Source: Sphingobacteriales bacterium (lineage in GTDB: Bacteria; Bacteroidota; Bacteroidia; Chitinophagales; Chitinophagaceae). From it: a stretch of DNA of 64,000 bases. A program made the translations under genes and the position numbers. The notes beneath the pieces are model-generated. The model was not told the origin of the DNA. It worked only from the letters and a program-made list of their open reading frames with translations, and made no database searches. The DNA is taken from the NCBI GenBank assembly GCA_016219985.1, contig JACRJO010000037.1, positions 1 through 64,000 on the forward strand, read 5' to 3'. Every line of letters starts with the position of its first letter. Within the stretch, counting starts at the first letter, position 1. Of the stretch, positions 32,279-40,503 are shown in pieces.

Positions 32279-35224
32279 TCAGAATTTACCCGGCAGGTTC
32301 TGCTCCAGGAAACGTTTGTAGCCTTCCAGGTCCTTACTGGTTTTTAGCAATTGCAGGTTGCTCCCGGTGATAATGGAGAAATAATATTTACCTCCTTTTA
32401 ACCAGGGGATGATCTCTGTAGCGGTCTTCGGCCTGGTTTTCTCCACATAGGCCACGGCATCCTGCGCGTCATTGAAAAACGACAGCAGCAGTAAGCGGTT
32501 TTCTTCATCCAGCTGGAAGAGATCGGCCGTATAGGTTTTATTATAGTAGGTTTCCCGGTTGTACCGGAAGAATGCATTCTTTGCTTCGTTGGAGAAAACA
32601 GGATCCACTTTGTTCAGCACCAGCACCACATAGTATTTATCTGTTGCATTGAATGCATAAGGAGTGACCACGGGGGTGACAGGAGCTGTTTTTACCGTAT
32701 CCTTTACCGTTTTGGGAGGAGGGGCGGTCACCACGGGTTGTTTGACCGTAACCGTATCCGGTTTAAGAACCGGGTTTACAGGAACAACAGTCACCGGCTG
32801 GCTGCCCGTTGAATCATTGTAGCGGGTGACCACCAGGTTTTTCAGTTCATCTTCTATTTGCGACCGCCTGCCCAGTACATCAAGGAGGCCGGCTGCTTTT
32901 TCTGCGAGCGGTGTTTTGGAGAACTTATCGACGATTAAATTCAGGTTGTTCTTCGCATTGTCATCTTCCCGCTGCCGGATATAATAGACGGCTTCAATAT
33001 AAAGCAACTGTGGCGTCCAGAAATTATCCCCGTAAAGGCTGTCGGCAACTTTCTTTTGGGCAATCGCTTTGGCAAAATTTCCTTCTATGAAAAGGTCATA
33101 TATCTTCTCATAACTGCTGGTGGCGGACTGGTTCCCTTTAGCGTCCGCGGGATTTTTACCCGTGGTGATAATGGTGCTGAGGTTGCTGGCCGCATATTGC
33201 TCACTCATTATTTTTTTTATGGCGGCCGCCTTAGCCGTCTCCCCGTTCTTATTATAACAATAGTATAAGTTGAACAGCACTTCATCCATGGGCATAAAGG
33301 CCGGGAACCGGACGCGTAATCCTTCCAGGGTGCTGGTGCCGGCGCTGCAGTCTTCAATGCCCTGGATATAGGCTTTCCCGAGAGCAAACAAAGCAGATTG
33401 AATGGAATCATCCGATTGCTGCTTTTGTGCATCCGTCAGCGGGAGGCGGGCGTACAGGTCTTCAAAACTGGTCCCGTTATTGGTTGCTGCATCAGTTGAA
33501 CCGGTGGCGTCTCCCCCGGAGGGATCGCCCTGTACATTCATCCGGTTATTCAGCAGGGCAGCGCTGCGTCTCCAGTTATCTGCATTGGGACGATTGCCCC
33601 ATTTGGCTTTAAATTCAGCCTGTCCCCGGCCCCGGGACGCGACATTGTAGAAATACCATTCTCCCTTGGTATCACCGGCCGGAAACAGGGTAACCGGCGG
33701 GGGATTATTGAACCCCGGCAACGACGGATTACCGGTGCCTGCGGGTTGTTCGTCCTTCAGGCCCTGTTGCCTGCGCAATTGCCGGACGAGTTTTTTTACA
33801 AAATCACGGCGCTCTTCCTCGGGAAGGGCGGCAATCCGCTGCAGGCTGTCCTGTCTTTCGATAACAGCCATATTATCCACAATAACCTGGAGCGACCGTT
33901 TGATCTCCCCGATCTTTTCCGGGTCCGGTACAGCGGGATCATCTAACTGCAGGCTGTCGTAATACTGATGAGCCTGTTTGTATTCTTTCCGTGTAAAGGA
34001 AAGTTCTGCGAGTTGCAGGAAGGCCTTGTTTTTCTGGCCGGGATTGCTGTTCGCGGCGAGGGTGCTCTTCAATAAAAGGGACATGGCGTTCTCCACTTTA
34101 TTCCCTTCCAGCTCCATCTGGGCCGCCATATAATAAATGATATCCTGGTAGTCGGTGTACTTATCCCTTTTGGCCATTTTTACGAGTTCAGCCACATTCT
34201 TATCGATATCGGCTGAGCCCTCGTCCTTATTGGTCCGGATCGCGGAAAGCCGGGCATAGATCTCCATCACGAGATCCGTGGTACGACTGATGGCCCGGTC
34301 ATAATTTTTCCGGGCTTCTTTAAAATTCCCGGCCCTTTCATACAACTGCCCGGCCAGGTATTCCCAGCGGGCTCTTTCCTGCTGGTTGCCGGCATTGCTC
34401 AGCGCTTCGACCAGGTGAGCGGCGGCGCTGTCCCAAATATTCTGTTTGTAAAAAGAATAGGCCTGTACTTCGTGCAGGTCATTTTGCAGGCGGGCGGGAA
34501 AGGCCGGGTCATTGCGCAGGGTAACGATCAGGCTGGAGGCTTCGGCAAACTGGTCCTGCGCCAGGAAATTGCGGATCTGCCAGATGAAGGCGTCATTGCG
34601 GCTGGGCGATTGGGAAAACAATTTTCGGGCCAGCCCGCCTTTTTCCCTGGTGGCGATACTCAGGGCCGAGTTTCCGTCCCGGGCACTGCCGATCGCTTTA
34701 TAATACCCGTCTTTTTCCTTTGGGGCAAAAGCGTAATTGATGAACTGGAACATCTGGTAAGCGGAATCAAAATCCTTTTGCAGGTAATACGCCGCTCCCC
34801 AAAGCAGGTAGAGATTGTCCACCCAGTCGTTGCGCAGGTCATGCAGGGCAATGCCCGATGAGGCTTTATAGGTGATGGAATCCAGTTGAATCGAGTCCTG
34901 GGCCGTTACATCCAGCGAAAAATTATAAAATGGCAGGAGTTTTGAATAGTCATCCTTAAACGCGGTCTTGGCTCTTTCCAATACCTCGTTCAGTTTATTA
35001 TTGGCGTTGAAGGTATAGTTGTAATGGGTGACGGTATTCTGTACAAAACGGCGGGGCAGGGTAAATTTTTTATCACCTGATTTTTCGGAGCGCAGGACCC
35101 TTTCCTCGTATTCCTTTGGTTTTTTGATGTTCAGGTCAAATCCCAACTGGCTGAAAGCGGGCAGGCCGGCCTGTAAAAGGAGAAGAGTAAGAAGCGCAAA
35201 AATAGTATGTCGGTTGAATCGCAT
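32279..35224 (-). CDS. porW: PorW/SprE-like T9SS TPR lipoprotein
   Basis: A 981-residue envelope protein built of TPR-like helical repeats (WVDNLYLLWGAAYYLQKDFD, AREKNYD-type repeats near 300, and others), matching PorW/SprE of the type IX secretion system. An N-terminal hydrophobic signal (TIFALLTLLLLQAGLPAFS) is present; I see no clear lipobox Cys, so lipidation is doubtful. A Pro/Val/Thr-rich linker (about 825-870) separates a C-terminal domain. The ATG at 35224 is chosen over the TTG four codons upstream. Its cargo in this window would be the CHU_C protein and the two type A sorting-domain proteins. Confidence 0.85.
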   Translation of the reverse strand: MRFNRHTIFALLTLLLLQAGLPAFSQLGFDLNIKKPKEYEERVLRSEKSGDKKFTLPRRFVQNTVTHYNYTFNANNKLNEVLERAKTAFKDDYSKLLPFYNFSLDVTAQDSIQLDSITYKASSGIALHDLRNDWVDNLYLLWGAAYYLQKDFDSAYQMFQFINYAFAPKEKDGYYKAIGSARDGNSALSIATREKGGLARKLFSQSPSRNDAFIWQIRNFLAQDQFAEASSLIVTLRNDPAFPARLQNDLHEVQAYSFYKQNIWDSAAAHLVEALSNAGNQQERARWEYLAGQLYERAGNFKEARKNYDRAISRTTDLVMEIYARLSAIRTNKDEGSADIDKNVAELVKMAKRDKYTDYQDIIYYMAAQMELEGNKVENAMSLLLKSTLAANSNPGQKNKAFLQLAELSFTRKEYKQAHQYYDSLQLDDPAVPDPEKIGEIKRSLQVIVDNMAVIERQDSLQRIAALPEEERRDFVKKLVRQLRRQQGLKDEQPAGTGNPSLPGFNNPPPVTLFPAGDTKGEWYFYNVASRGRGQAEFKAKWGNRPNADNWRRSAALLNNRMNVQGDPSGGDATGSTDAATNNGTSFEDLYARLPLTDAQKQQSDDSIQSALFALGKAYIQGIEDCSAGTSTLEGLRVRFPAFMPMDEVLFNLYYCYNKNGETAKAAAIKKIMSEQYAASNLSTIITTGKNPADAKGNQSATSSYEKIYDLFIEGNFAKAIAQKKVADSLYGDNFWTPQLLYIEAVYYIRQREDDNAKNNLNLIVDKFSKTPLAEKAAGLLDVLGRRSQIEDELKNLVVTRYNDSTGSQPVTVVPVNPVLKPDTVTVKQPVVTAPPPKTVKDTVKTAPVTPVVTPYAFNATDKYYVVLVLNKVDPVFSNEAKNAFFRYNRETYYNKTYTADLFQLDEENRLLLLSFFNDAQDAVAYVEKTRPKTATEIIPWLKGGKYYFSIITGSNLQLLKTSKDLEGYKRFLEQNLPGKF

Positions 35225-35355
35225 TTGCCGGCGCAATCTAAAGTCTTAATAACTGAAATTCAAATAATTTAGTATAAAAATACCCAAATTATTTTACCGG
35301 GTTTTAAAGGCAAAAGCACCCCGGTTCACTATCTTTAGAATCCAAAAATCCTTTT

Positions 35356-35754
35356 ATGGCCAAATTAGAAGCCGGCTCCACGCTGCAAAGGCTGAGAAAC
35401 CGATACCGCCTCGTCGTGATGAACGATGATACGTACGAGGAAGTGGTAACATTTAAATTATCCCGATTAAGCGTTTATATCATGTTGAGCACAATATTTG
35501 TTGTACTCACCGGACTTACAGTCGCCCTCATCGTTTTCACACCTTTGAAGTACTATATTCCTGGTACAAGCAATGATTATAAATCAGTTATGGAGTTAAA
35601 ACGGCTCCAGTACCGGGTGGATTCCGTGGAAAGACAGGATGCTTACAAGGCCCAGTATATCCTGGGATTGAAAAAGGCCCTGGGCAGCGCGGAAACTGCA
35701 AAACTGGACACCACGGCCATCGTGGTGCCCCGGCCGGAGATTTCTAATGACTAA
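35356..35754 (+). CDS. single-span membrane protein, like the N-terminus of Bacteroidota M23 peptidases
   Basis: A 132-residue protein. A cytoplasmic start with NRYRLVVMNDDTYEEVVTFKL leads into one membrane helix (VYIMLSTIFVVLTGLTVALIV) and FTPLKYYIPG, then a short helical periplasmic tail. This N-terminal arrangement is the same as in the M23 metallopeptidases often encoded next to bactofilins, but the M23 domain is missing here: the protein ends after about 70 periplasmic residues. It overlaps the bactofilin start by 8 bp, so the pair is coupled. It may anchor bactofilin to the membrane. Truncation or natural short form cannot be told apart. Confidence 0.75.
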   Translation: MAKLEAGSTLQRLRNRYRLVVMNDDTYEEVVTFKLSRLSVYIMLSTIFVVLTGLTVALIVFTPLKYYIPGTSNDYKSVMELKRLQYRVDSVERQDAYKAQYILGLKKALGSAETAKLDTTAIVVPRPEISND

Positions 35755-36187
35755 TGATAAACCAATGTTCAACAAAAAAAACAAAACCGACATGCAACTA
35801 CCTGTAACCAATGGGAATGGCGGGGGCGCTACCCTGATCAGCGCCGGCACCGTCCTGAAAGGCGATATCAGCAGCAATAGTGATCTGCGTATTGACGGCA
35901 CCGTTATCGGGAATATAAAAAGCGGGGCCAAAATCATCGTAGGAACCAGCGGGGTGGTGGAAGGGGATATTACCGGTAATAATGCCGATATTACCGGTAA
36001 AGTAAACGGGAATATCCGGGCTAAGGAACTGCTCCAGTTAAAGGGAGAATGCCTCGTATCCGGGAATATTTATGCCGGGAAATTGCAGGTGGAACCTTCG
36101 GCCACTTTTAATGGCCAGTGCCATATGGGAGCCAATATTGTGGAGATGAACAACAATGAACAGCCAAGCTCCGTTGCCGCGCAATAA
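35747..36187 (+). CDS. bactofilin
   Basis: A 146-residue polymer-forming cytoskeletal protein. The central right-handed beta helix shows repeating Gly/Ile/Val turns: TLISAGTVLKGDISSNSDLR, IDGTVIGNIKSGAKIIVG, and later DITGNNADITGKVNGNIR. Short disordered ends flank it, as usual. Bactofilins form filaments at the membrane and guide cell-wall enzymes. Overlaps the upstream membrane protein by 8 bp and the downstream AtpZ-like gene by 32 bp. An alternative start is at codon 7 (MFNKKNK). Confidence 0.93.
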   Translation: MTNDKPMFNKKNKTDMQLPVTNGNGGGATLISAGTVLKGDISSNSDLRIDGTVIGNIKSGAKIIVGTSGVVEGDITGNNADITGKVNGNIRAKELLQLKGECLVSGNIYAGKLQVEPSATFNGQCHMGANIVEMNNNEQPSSVAAQ

Positions 36188-36389
36188 TAATAACAAGGAC
36201 CTGCTGCGCTATGCAGGGCTGGGCACCCAGTTGCTGGCGGCCATCGGGATTGCTGTTTTTGCCGGGATCAAACTGGATAAATGGCTGCATACCTTCCCGT
36301 TGTTAGCCTGTGTATTACCTTTGCTCGTCCTGTCGGGACTTTTCTATAAAGTTTTCCGTGAAACAAGCAGGACCCGGAAAGATGAATAA
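36156..36389 (+). CDS. AtpZ/AtpI-like membrane protein
   Basis: A 77-residue protein with two membrane helices (LGTQLLAAIGIAVFAGIKL and FPLLACVLPLLVLSGLFY) joined by a short loop with DKWL, the AtpZ/AtpI pattern. Such proteins assist F-type ATP synthase assembly or Mg2+ transport. It overlaps bactofilin by 32 bp and the next gene by 8 bp. The ATP synthase genes that usually follow (atpB, atpE) are not in this window. Confidence 0.8.
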   Translation: MNSQAPLPRNNNNKDLLRYAGLGTQLLAAIGIAVFAGIKLDKWLHTFPLLACVLPLLVLSGLFYKVFRETSRTRKDE

Positions 36390-36783
36390 AACAGCACTGC
36401 AGCCCATACGGCCTTTATTTTTTGTGTTCATATTGGTTAATGCGCTTGCCCTTACCGGCAAGGGATGGATGGCGGGGCAGGGGATTCATCCCGAAGTCCT
36501 GGTCATCGGGAACCTGCTCCTGTTCCTTGTGAGCCTGGCCGCCTACCTGCTGACCTTCCGCTCGCTGAAGTCCTCCAACCCGCAGGCTTTTGTGCGGGCT
36601 ATGTATGGCAGTTTCATGATAAAGTTTTTCCTGATCGCCATTGCGGCATTTATTTATATCATGGTGGTCAGGGCGGACGTGAATAAACCGGCCCTGCTTG
36701 TTTGCGGGGCGCTTTATATTATTTACACGGCCGTTGAAATCAAAGCCCTGCTCCGGCTGCTGAAGCAAAAAAAGAATGCCTAA
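36382..36783 (+). CDS. four-helix membrane protein of the ATP-synthase locus type
   Basis: A 133-residue protein with four hydrophobic helices (FFVFILVNALALTGKGW, LVIGNLLLFLVSLAAYLL, SFMIKFFLIAIAAFIYIMVV and LLVCGALYIIYTAVEI). In Bacteroidota a protein of this shape commonly sits between AtpZ and atpB and may be an ATP synthase subunit I-like factor. The ATG at 36382 overlaps the AtpZ stop by 8 bp, and the stop overlaps the SprT-like gene by 8 bp, giving a tight operon. The frame opens further upstream at 36310, but that part is out of frame with the AtpZ coding signal and is not used. Confidence 0.75.
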   Translation: MNKTALQPIRPLFFVFILVNALALTGKGWMAGQGIHPEVLVIGNLLLFLVSLAAYLLTFRSLKSSNPQAFVRAMYGSFMIKFFLIAIAAFIYIMVVRADVNKPALLVCGALYIIYTAVEIKALLRLLKQKKNA

Positions 36784-37402
36784 GAAAGAAGTCCCGGTCA
36801 ATCATCTGGAGCAGTTTCTTCCCGCGGGCACGGGGGAGGCGGTGCTGCGTTACCTGCACGAGTACAAAGTGCACCTGACGATTGCCCGGGAACGGAAAAG
36901 TATACTGGGCGATTACCGGCACCGTACCCATCATCAGAACCACCGCATCAGTGTAAATGGTAACCTGAACAGCTATGCTTTCCTGGTCACCCTGCTGCAT
37001 GAGATCGCCCACCTGCTTACGTTTGAGCAATATGGTAACCGGGTGGCTGCCCATGGGCAGGAGTGGAAAAAAATATTCGGTCAATTATTGCAGCAGTTTG
37101 TACAGAACAGGGTATTCCCTCCCGATATCGAATCGGAATTATCAGCTTCACTGAAGAACCCGGCCGCGAGCAGTTGTGCGGAAGAGGGACTGTTGCGGGT
37201 GCTGAGAAGATACGATACGCAAAAAGACCATCATCATTTTGTTGAAGAATTGCCGGCCGGCAGTGTATTCCGGACCCGGGATGGCCGGGTATTCAAAAAA
37301 GGGGAGAAGCTGCGGAAACGGTACAAATGCACCGAAGTGAAAACCGGCAAGGCCTACCTGTTCAGCCCGGTCTATGAGATTGAATTGATAACAGCGGTCT
37401 GA
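36776..37402 (+). CDS. SprT-like zinc metalloprotease
   Basis: A 208-residue protein with the SprT-like zinc site LLHEIAHLLTFEQYG (HExxH) and the third ligand region AAHGQEWKKIF. The C-terminal part (GSVFRTRDGRVFKKGEKLRKRYKC) is a small beta domain. Relatives include SPRTN-type proteases acting on DNA-protein crosslinks, but bacterial SprT function is poorly known. It overlaps the membrane protein by 8 bp and ends the bactofilin-AtpZ operon. Cytoplasmic. Confidence 0.85.
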   Translation: MPKKEVPVNHLEQFLPAGTGEAVLRYLHEYKVHLTIARERKSILGDYRHRTHHQNHRISVNGNLNSYAFLVTLLHEIAHLLTFEQYGNRVAAHGQEWKKIFGQLLQQFVQNRVFPPDIESELSASLKNPAASSCAEEGLLRVLRRYDTQKDHHHFVEELPAGSVFRTRDGRVFKKGEKLRKRYKCTEVKTGKAYLFSPVYEIELITAV

Positions 37403-37441
37403 TTGGTTTGATTCATTCATTTCAATTATTGCAGTATTGTT

Positions 37442-37449
37442 TATTTTTG
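37442..37449 (+). promoter_or_regulatory. -7 box of the outer-membrane beta-barrel gene
   Basis: TATTTTTG fits TAnnTTTG; the ATG at 37482 is 32 nt downstream. It supports that start over the longer frame opening at 37437. Confidence 0.6.
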
Positions 37450-37481
37450 CAGGATATCAAATTTTTAATCAAACCATTAAC

Positions 37482-38018
37482 ATGAAAAAAATCTTATTCG
37501 GACTGGCGGTACTGGCCGGGGTGACTAACGGGAATGCACAAACTTCAAAAAATGACTGGATGCTGGGTGGCCAGTTCCGGCTGAACACAACGGATAATAA
37601 TACGGCCATTTCCTTTACACCCAATGCCGGTGTTTTTATTGTTGATAACCTGGCTGTCGGTGGTAATTTTTCCCTGAGCTATTCGAAAGTGGGGAATACC
37701 AAAAATACTTTTTTCGGGGTGGGGCCTTTTGCCCGGTATTATTTTACAACGGAGACCCAGGCGGTTCGTCCCCTGGTGCACGGGGCGTTAAATTTTACCA
37801 GCCAGAAATATAAAAACAACCTGGGATCCACTACCGCATCAGGATTTAATTATTTTGTGGGCGGCGGGGCTGCTTTCTTTATCAGCAAGAATGTATCCAT
37901 TGACGCTTTACTGGGATACGATCATACCAAATTAAAAGATTTTTCCGGCAGCGGGGGCTTCGCTTTCAATGTCGGGTTCCAGGTTTTCCTGCTCGGGGAG
38001 CAGGTGAAGGGAAAATAA
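37482..38018 (+). CDS. outer-membrane beta-barrel protein
   Basis: A 178-residue protein. The signal peptide (KKILFGLAVLAGVTNGNAQ) is followed by an 8-strand-type barrel: alternating strands such as NLAVGGNFSLSYSKVG, VGPFARYYF and KNVSIDALLGYDH, ending in a strand GGFAFNVGFQVFLLG. This is the OmpA-like/OMP_b-brl size. A porin or adhesin role cannot be assigned. It ends before a G+C-rich palindrome and copy 5 of the 99-bp element. Confidence 0.82.
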   Translation: MKKILFGLAVLAGVTNGNAQTSKNDWMLGGQFRLNTTDNNTAISFTPNAGVFIVDNLAVGGNFSLSYSKVGNTKNTFFGVGPFARYYFTTETQAVRPLVHGALNFTSQKYKNNLGSTTASGFNYFVGGGAAFFISKNVSIDALLGYDHTKLKDFSGSGGFAFNVGFQVFLLGEQVKGK

Positions 38019-38033
38019 TTAGTTAGTTAGTAG

Positions 38034-38075
38034 CCTGCCTGCTCGCCTCGCGGCGAAGCGGGCCGGACAGGCAGG
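38034..38075. repeat. G+C-rich palindrome (family with 60.8-61.4 kb)
   Basis: Arms CCTGCCTG and CAGGCAGG enclose a core containing CTCGCCTCGCGGCGAAGCGG. The same core occurs on the other strand three times near 60.8-61.4 kb. Confidence 0.85.
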
Positions 38076-38140
38076 TTAGTAGTTCCGGGCAAACGGTTGA
38101 ATGATCTGTATTGGGTTTTACATCGTCATTGGGCGATGTA

Positions 38141-38239
38141 ATACCTTTCAGACATTAGTTTTGCAGTGATTATTCCCGGTATTATACCGACAGACATTAG
38201 CACCGGCCGATCCATGTAATTTTAATGTCTCGTCGGTAT
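38141..38239 (-). repeat. 99-bp palindromic element, copy 5 (inverted)
   Basis: Full-length copy in the opposite orientation, between the 3' ends of two convergent genes, so this copy is not near a promoter. Same subtype as copies 3, 4 and 6. Confidence 0.95.
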
Positions 38240-38257
38240 AAAACCCTTTTTTTAACC

Positions 38258-38740
38258 TTATAGTTTCCTGATCATCCATAAAGGGCAACCAAAATGGCCG
38301 CTGTTGCCCAGGGGTGCCTGCAAATAAGTAAAACCCATCCGGGCATATACCTTTAAAGCGGCTTTCAGTTCATTCATCGTTTCGAGATACACATTGCTGA
38401 ATCCATTGGCCCTGGCCTGTTCCAGGCAACGGGTGATCAGTTCTGATCCCAGGCCGGTGCCGCGGGCTTCGGGGAGGAGGTACATTTTAACCAGTTCACA
38501 GGTATCGGCCGGTAAGCCGTTTGTGGGATAGATGCCGCCGCCGCCAACGATCTTTCCATTGACTTCAGCAATATTGTACACAGATTTCTCTTTTTGAAAT
38601 AACTCGTATAAGGCATCAGTTGTCGGGTCATAATATACGGTGCCGGGATGATTGGCGCCGAACTCGGTAAGGGTATCCCGGATGATCTTCGCGATGACGG
38701 GATTGTCGGCTGGTTGAATGGGGCGGATGTGGGTGCTCAT
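38258..38740 (-). CDS. GNAT N-acetyltransferase
   Basis: A 160-residue acetyltransferase. The GNAT acetyl-CoA loop is seen as LPEARGTGLGSELITRCL (motif A), preceded by the strand CELVKMYLL, and followed by NVYLETMNELKAALKVYARMGF (motif B). The substrate is unknown. The ATG at 38740 lies 4 nt after a TATCTTTA box; the frame extends six codons further. It is convergent with the beta-barrel gene. Confidence 0.88.
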   Translation of the reverse strand: MSTHIRPIQPADNPVIAKIIRDTLTEFGANHPGTVYYDPTTDALYELFQKEKSVYNIAEVNGKIVGGGGIYPTNGLPADTCELVKMYLLPEARGTGLGSELITRCLEQARANGFSNVYLETMNELKAALKVYARMGFTYLQAPLGNSGHFGCPLWMIRKL

Positions 38741-38744
38741 CCGG

Positions 38745-38752
38745 TAAAGATA
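38745..38752 (-). promoter_or_regulatory. -7-like box of the GNAT gene
   Basis: On the minus strand TATCTTTA (one mismatch to TAnnTTTG) lies 4 nt before the ATG. Confidence 0.5.
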
Positions 38753-38812
38753 AAACATATTTAAAACCCCGTCACGCGGGCGGAACAGGCTTCAATAGTG
38801 ACATATTTTCGT

Positions 38813-38842
38813 AAAAAAATCCCGGAGGTACCACCACCGGGA
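38813..38842 (-). terminator. intrinsic terminator of sucC
   Basis: CCCGG-n-GGT pairs with ACC-n-CCGGG, followed on the minus strand by a T-run (complement of 38813-38819). It lies about 30 bp past the sucC stop. Confidence 0.8.
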
Positions 38843-38874
38843 CTTAAAACTTATAACCTATAACTTATAACTTC

Positions 38875-40086
38875 TTAAGCAACCGCTTTCTTCACCAGTT
38901 CAGCCGCCTCACTCAGCAGGATCGCCGATTGTACCTGCAGCCCGCTTTCATCAATCAGTTTTTTTGCTTCCACTGCATTGGTGCCCTGCAGGCGCACAAT
39001 AATGGGGATATGGATATTGCCCAGGTTCTTGTAGGCGTCGATCACCCCCTGTGCCACCCGGTCGCAACGAACGATACCACCGAAAATATTGATGAGGATG
39101 GCTTTTACAGCCGGGTCTTTTAAAATGATCTTGAAACCGGCTTCCACGGTTTGTGCATTGGCAGTACCTCCCACATCGAGGAAGTTGGCGGGTTCGCCAC
39201 CGCTGAGTTTGATCATATCCATGGTGGCCATCGCCAGCCCGGCGCCATTTACCATACAACCCACATTGCCGTCAAGCTTTACAAAATTCAGGTTGAACTG
39301 GCCGGCTTCCACTTCAGTGGGATCCTCTTCTGTTACATCCCGGAGTGAAGAAAGGTCGGCATGACGAACCAGGGCATTGTCATCAAGGTTCATTTTACAG
39401 TCAACCGCCACGATCTTGTTGTCAGCCGCCTTGAACAGCGGGTTGATCTCGAGCATGGAACAATCCAGGCCGACATAAGCATTATATAAATTGGTTACAA
39501 ACTTCACACAATTCTTGAAGGCTTCCCCGCTCAGGCCGAGGTTAAAGGCAATTTTTCTTGCCTGGAATCCCTGGAGACCGCCGGAGGGGTGCACCCATTC
39601 TTTGAAAATCTTTTCGGGTGTGTTATGCGCCACTTCCTCAATGTTCATGCCGCCCTCGGTACTGTACATGATCACATTTTGTCCCTTGGTACGGTCGAGC
39701 AGGATGGAGAGATAGAATTCCTTCCGGTCGCTCACCCCGTCATAATACATATCCTGGGCCACCAGTATTTTATTCACCACTTTACCGGCCGGACCGGTTT
39801 GCAGGGTGACTAAAGTGCCGCCTAATATCTTTTTGGCGATATCCGCGATGTCTTCAATGTTCTTACCCACTTTCACTCCATTAATACCGGTTTCTTTGAT
39901 GGTGCCTTTCCCCCGGCCGCCGGCGTGGATCTGTGCTTTTACAACGGCAAAGCTGCTGCCAAACTGGTTCTTGATCTGGCGATAGGCTTCTTCTGCTTCG
40001 TGTACGGTGCTGCAGGCAAACCCTTCCTGCACGGGAACATTGTATTTTTTCAGCAGTTCCTTGGCCTGGTATTCGTGGAGATTCAT
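38875..40086 (-). CDS. sucC: succinate-CoA ligase, beta subunit
   Basis: A 403-residue subunit of the TCA-cycle enzyme that interconverts succinyl-CoA and succinate with ATP or GTP formation. The start is MNLHEYQAKELLKKYNVPV, the standard N-terminus; the frame continues 50 codons upstream without relevance. The ATP-grasp region has KAQIHAGGRGKGTIKE; the beta-subunit signature GNVGCMVNGAGLAMATMD and the ligase loop ILINIFGGIVRCDRVA are complete. The alpha subunit (sucD) is not in the window, which is common in Bacteroidota. It supplies or consumes succinyl-CoA, also the substrate of DapD. Confidence 0.97.
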   Translation of the reverse strand: MNLHEYQAKELLKKYNVPVQEGFACSTVHEAEEAYRQIKNQFGSSFAVVKAQIHAGGRGKGTIKETGINGVKVGKNIEDIADIAKKILGGTLVTLQTGPAGKVVNKILVAQDMYYDGVSDRKEFYLSILLDRTKGQNVIMYSTEGGMNIEEVAHNTPEKIFKEWVHPSGGLQGFQARKIAFNLGLSGEAFKNCVKFVTNLYNAYVGLDCSMLEINPLFKAADNKIVAVDCKMNLDDNALVRHADLSSLRDVTEEDPTEVEAGQFNLNFVKLDGNVGCMVNGAGLAMATMDMIKLSGGEPANFLDVGGTANAQTVEAGFKIILKDPAVKAILINIFGGIVRCDRVAQGVIDAYKNLGNIHIPIIVRLQGTNAVEAKKLIDESGLQVQSAILLSEAAELVKKAVA

Positions 40087-40503
40087 ATTGGAAAAATTTC
40101 CGCGAAGATAAGTGATTTCGTCATTCAAACGGGGCTGTTTGGCCTCACTATCAAACGAATACCCTGTCGTTTGCCCTGGCCCGTGCCTGCTCCGATATAA
40201 ATTCAACCAGGAATAACGGTGGTGCTGATCACCCAAAATAAAGGGCGTGTAAATGAAGTGAACTATTGAGCTAAAAACTACCCCTGGCTTTTCCCCGTCA
40301 AACTGATATAAACCGTATATAGTGACCGTTAATTTCCGGTTGCAAAAAGGGCTTAACCGGGGCCGGATTAGGAATTTTCCTATGGTTCTCTCGAAATTTT
40401 ACGTACTAATTCGTGTGTAAGTACTTTTTCTTAGAGGAATTACATATTATTTATTTAGCAAATAAAGGTTTACCATTATTATTGCAGGGTAATATCCAAA
40501 CCA
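40087..40503. other. intergenic region between divergent genes
   Basis: About 420 bp between sucC and a T9SS cargo gene. I see no gene or RNA. A TATTATTG-like box about 15 bp before the downstream ATG may be its promoter. Confidence 0.5.
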
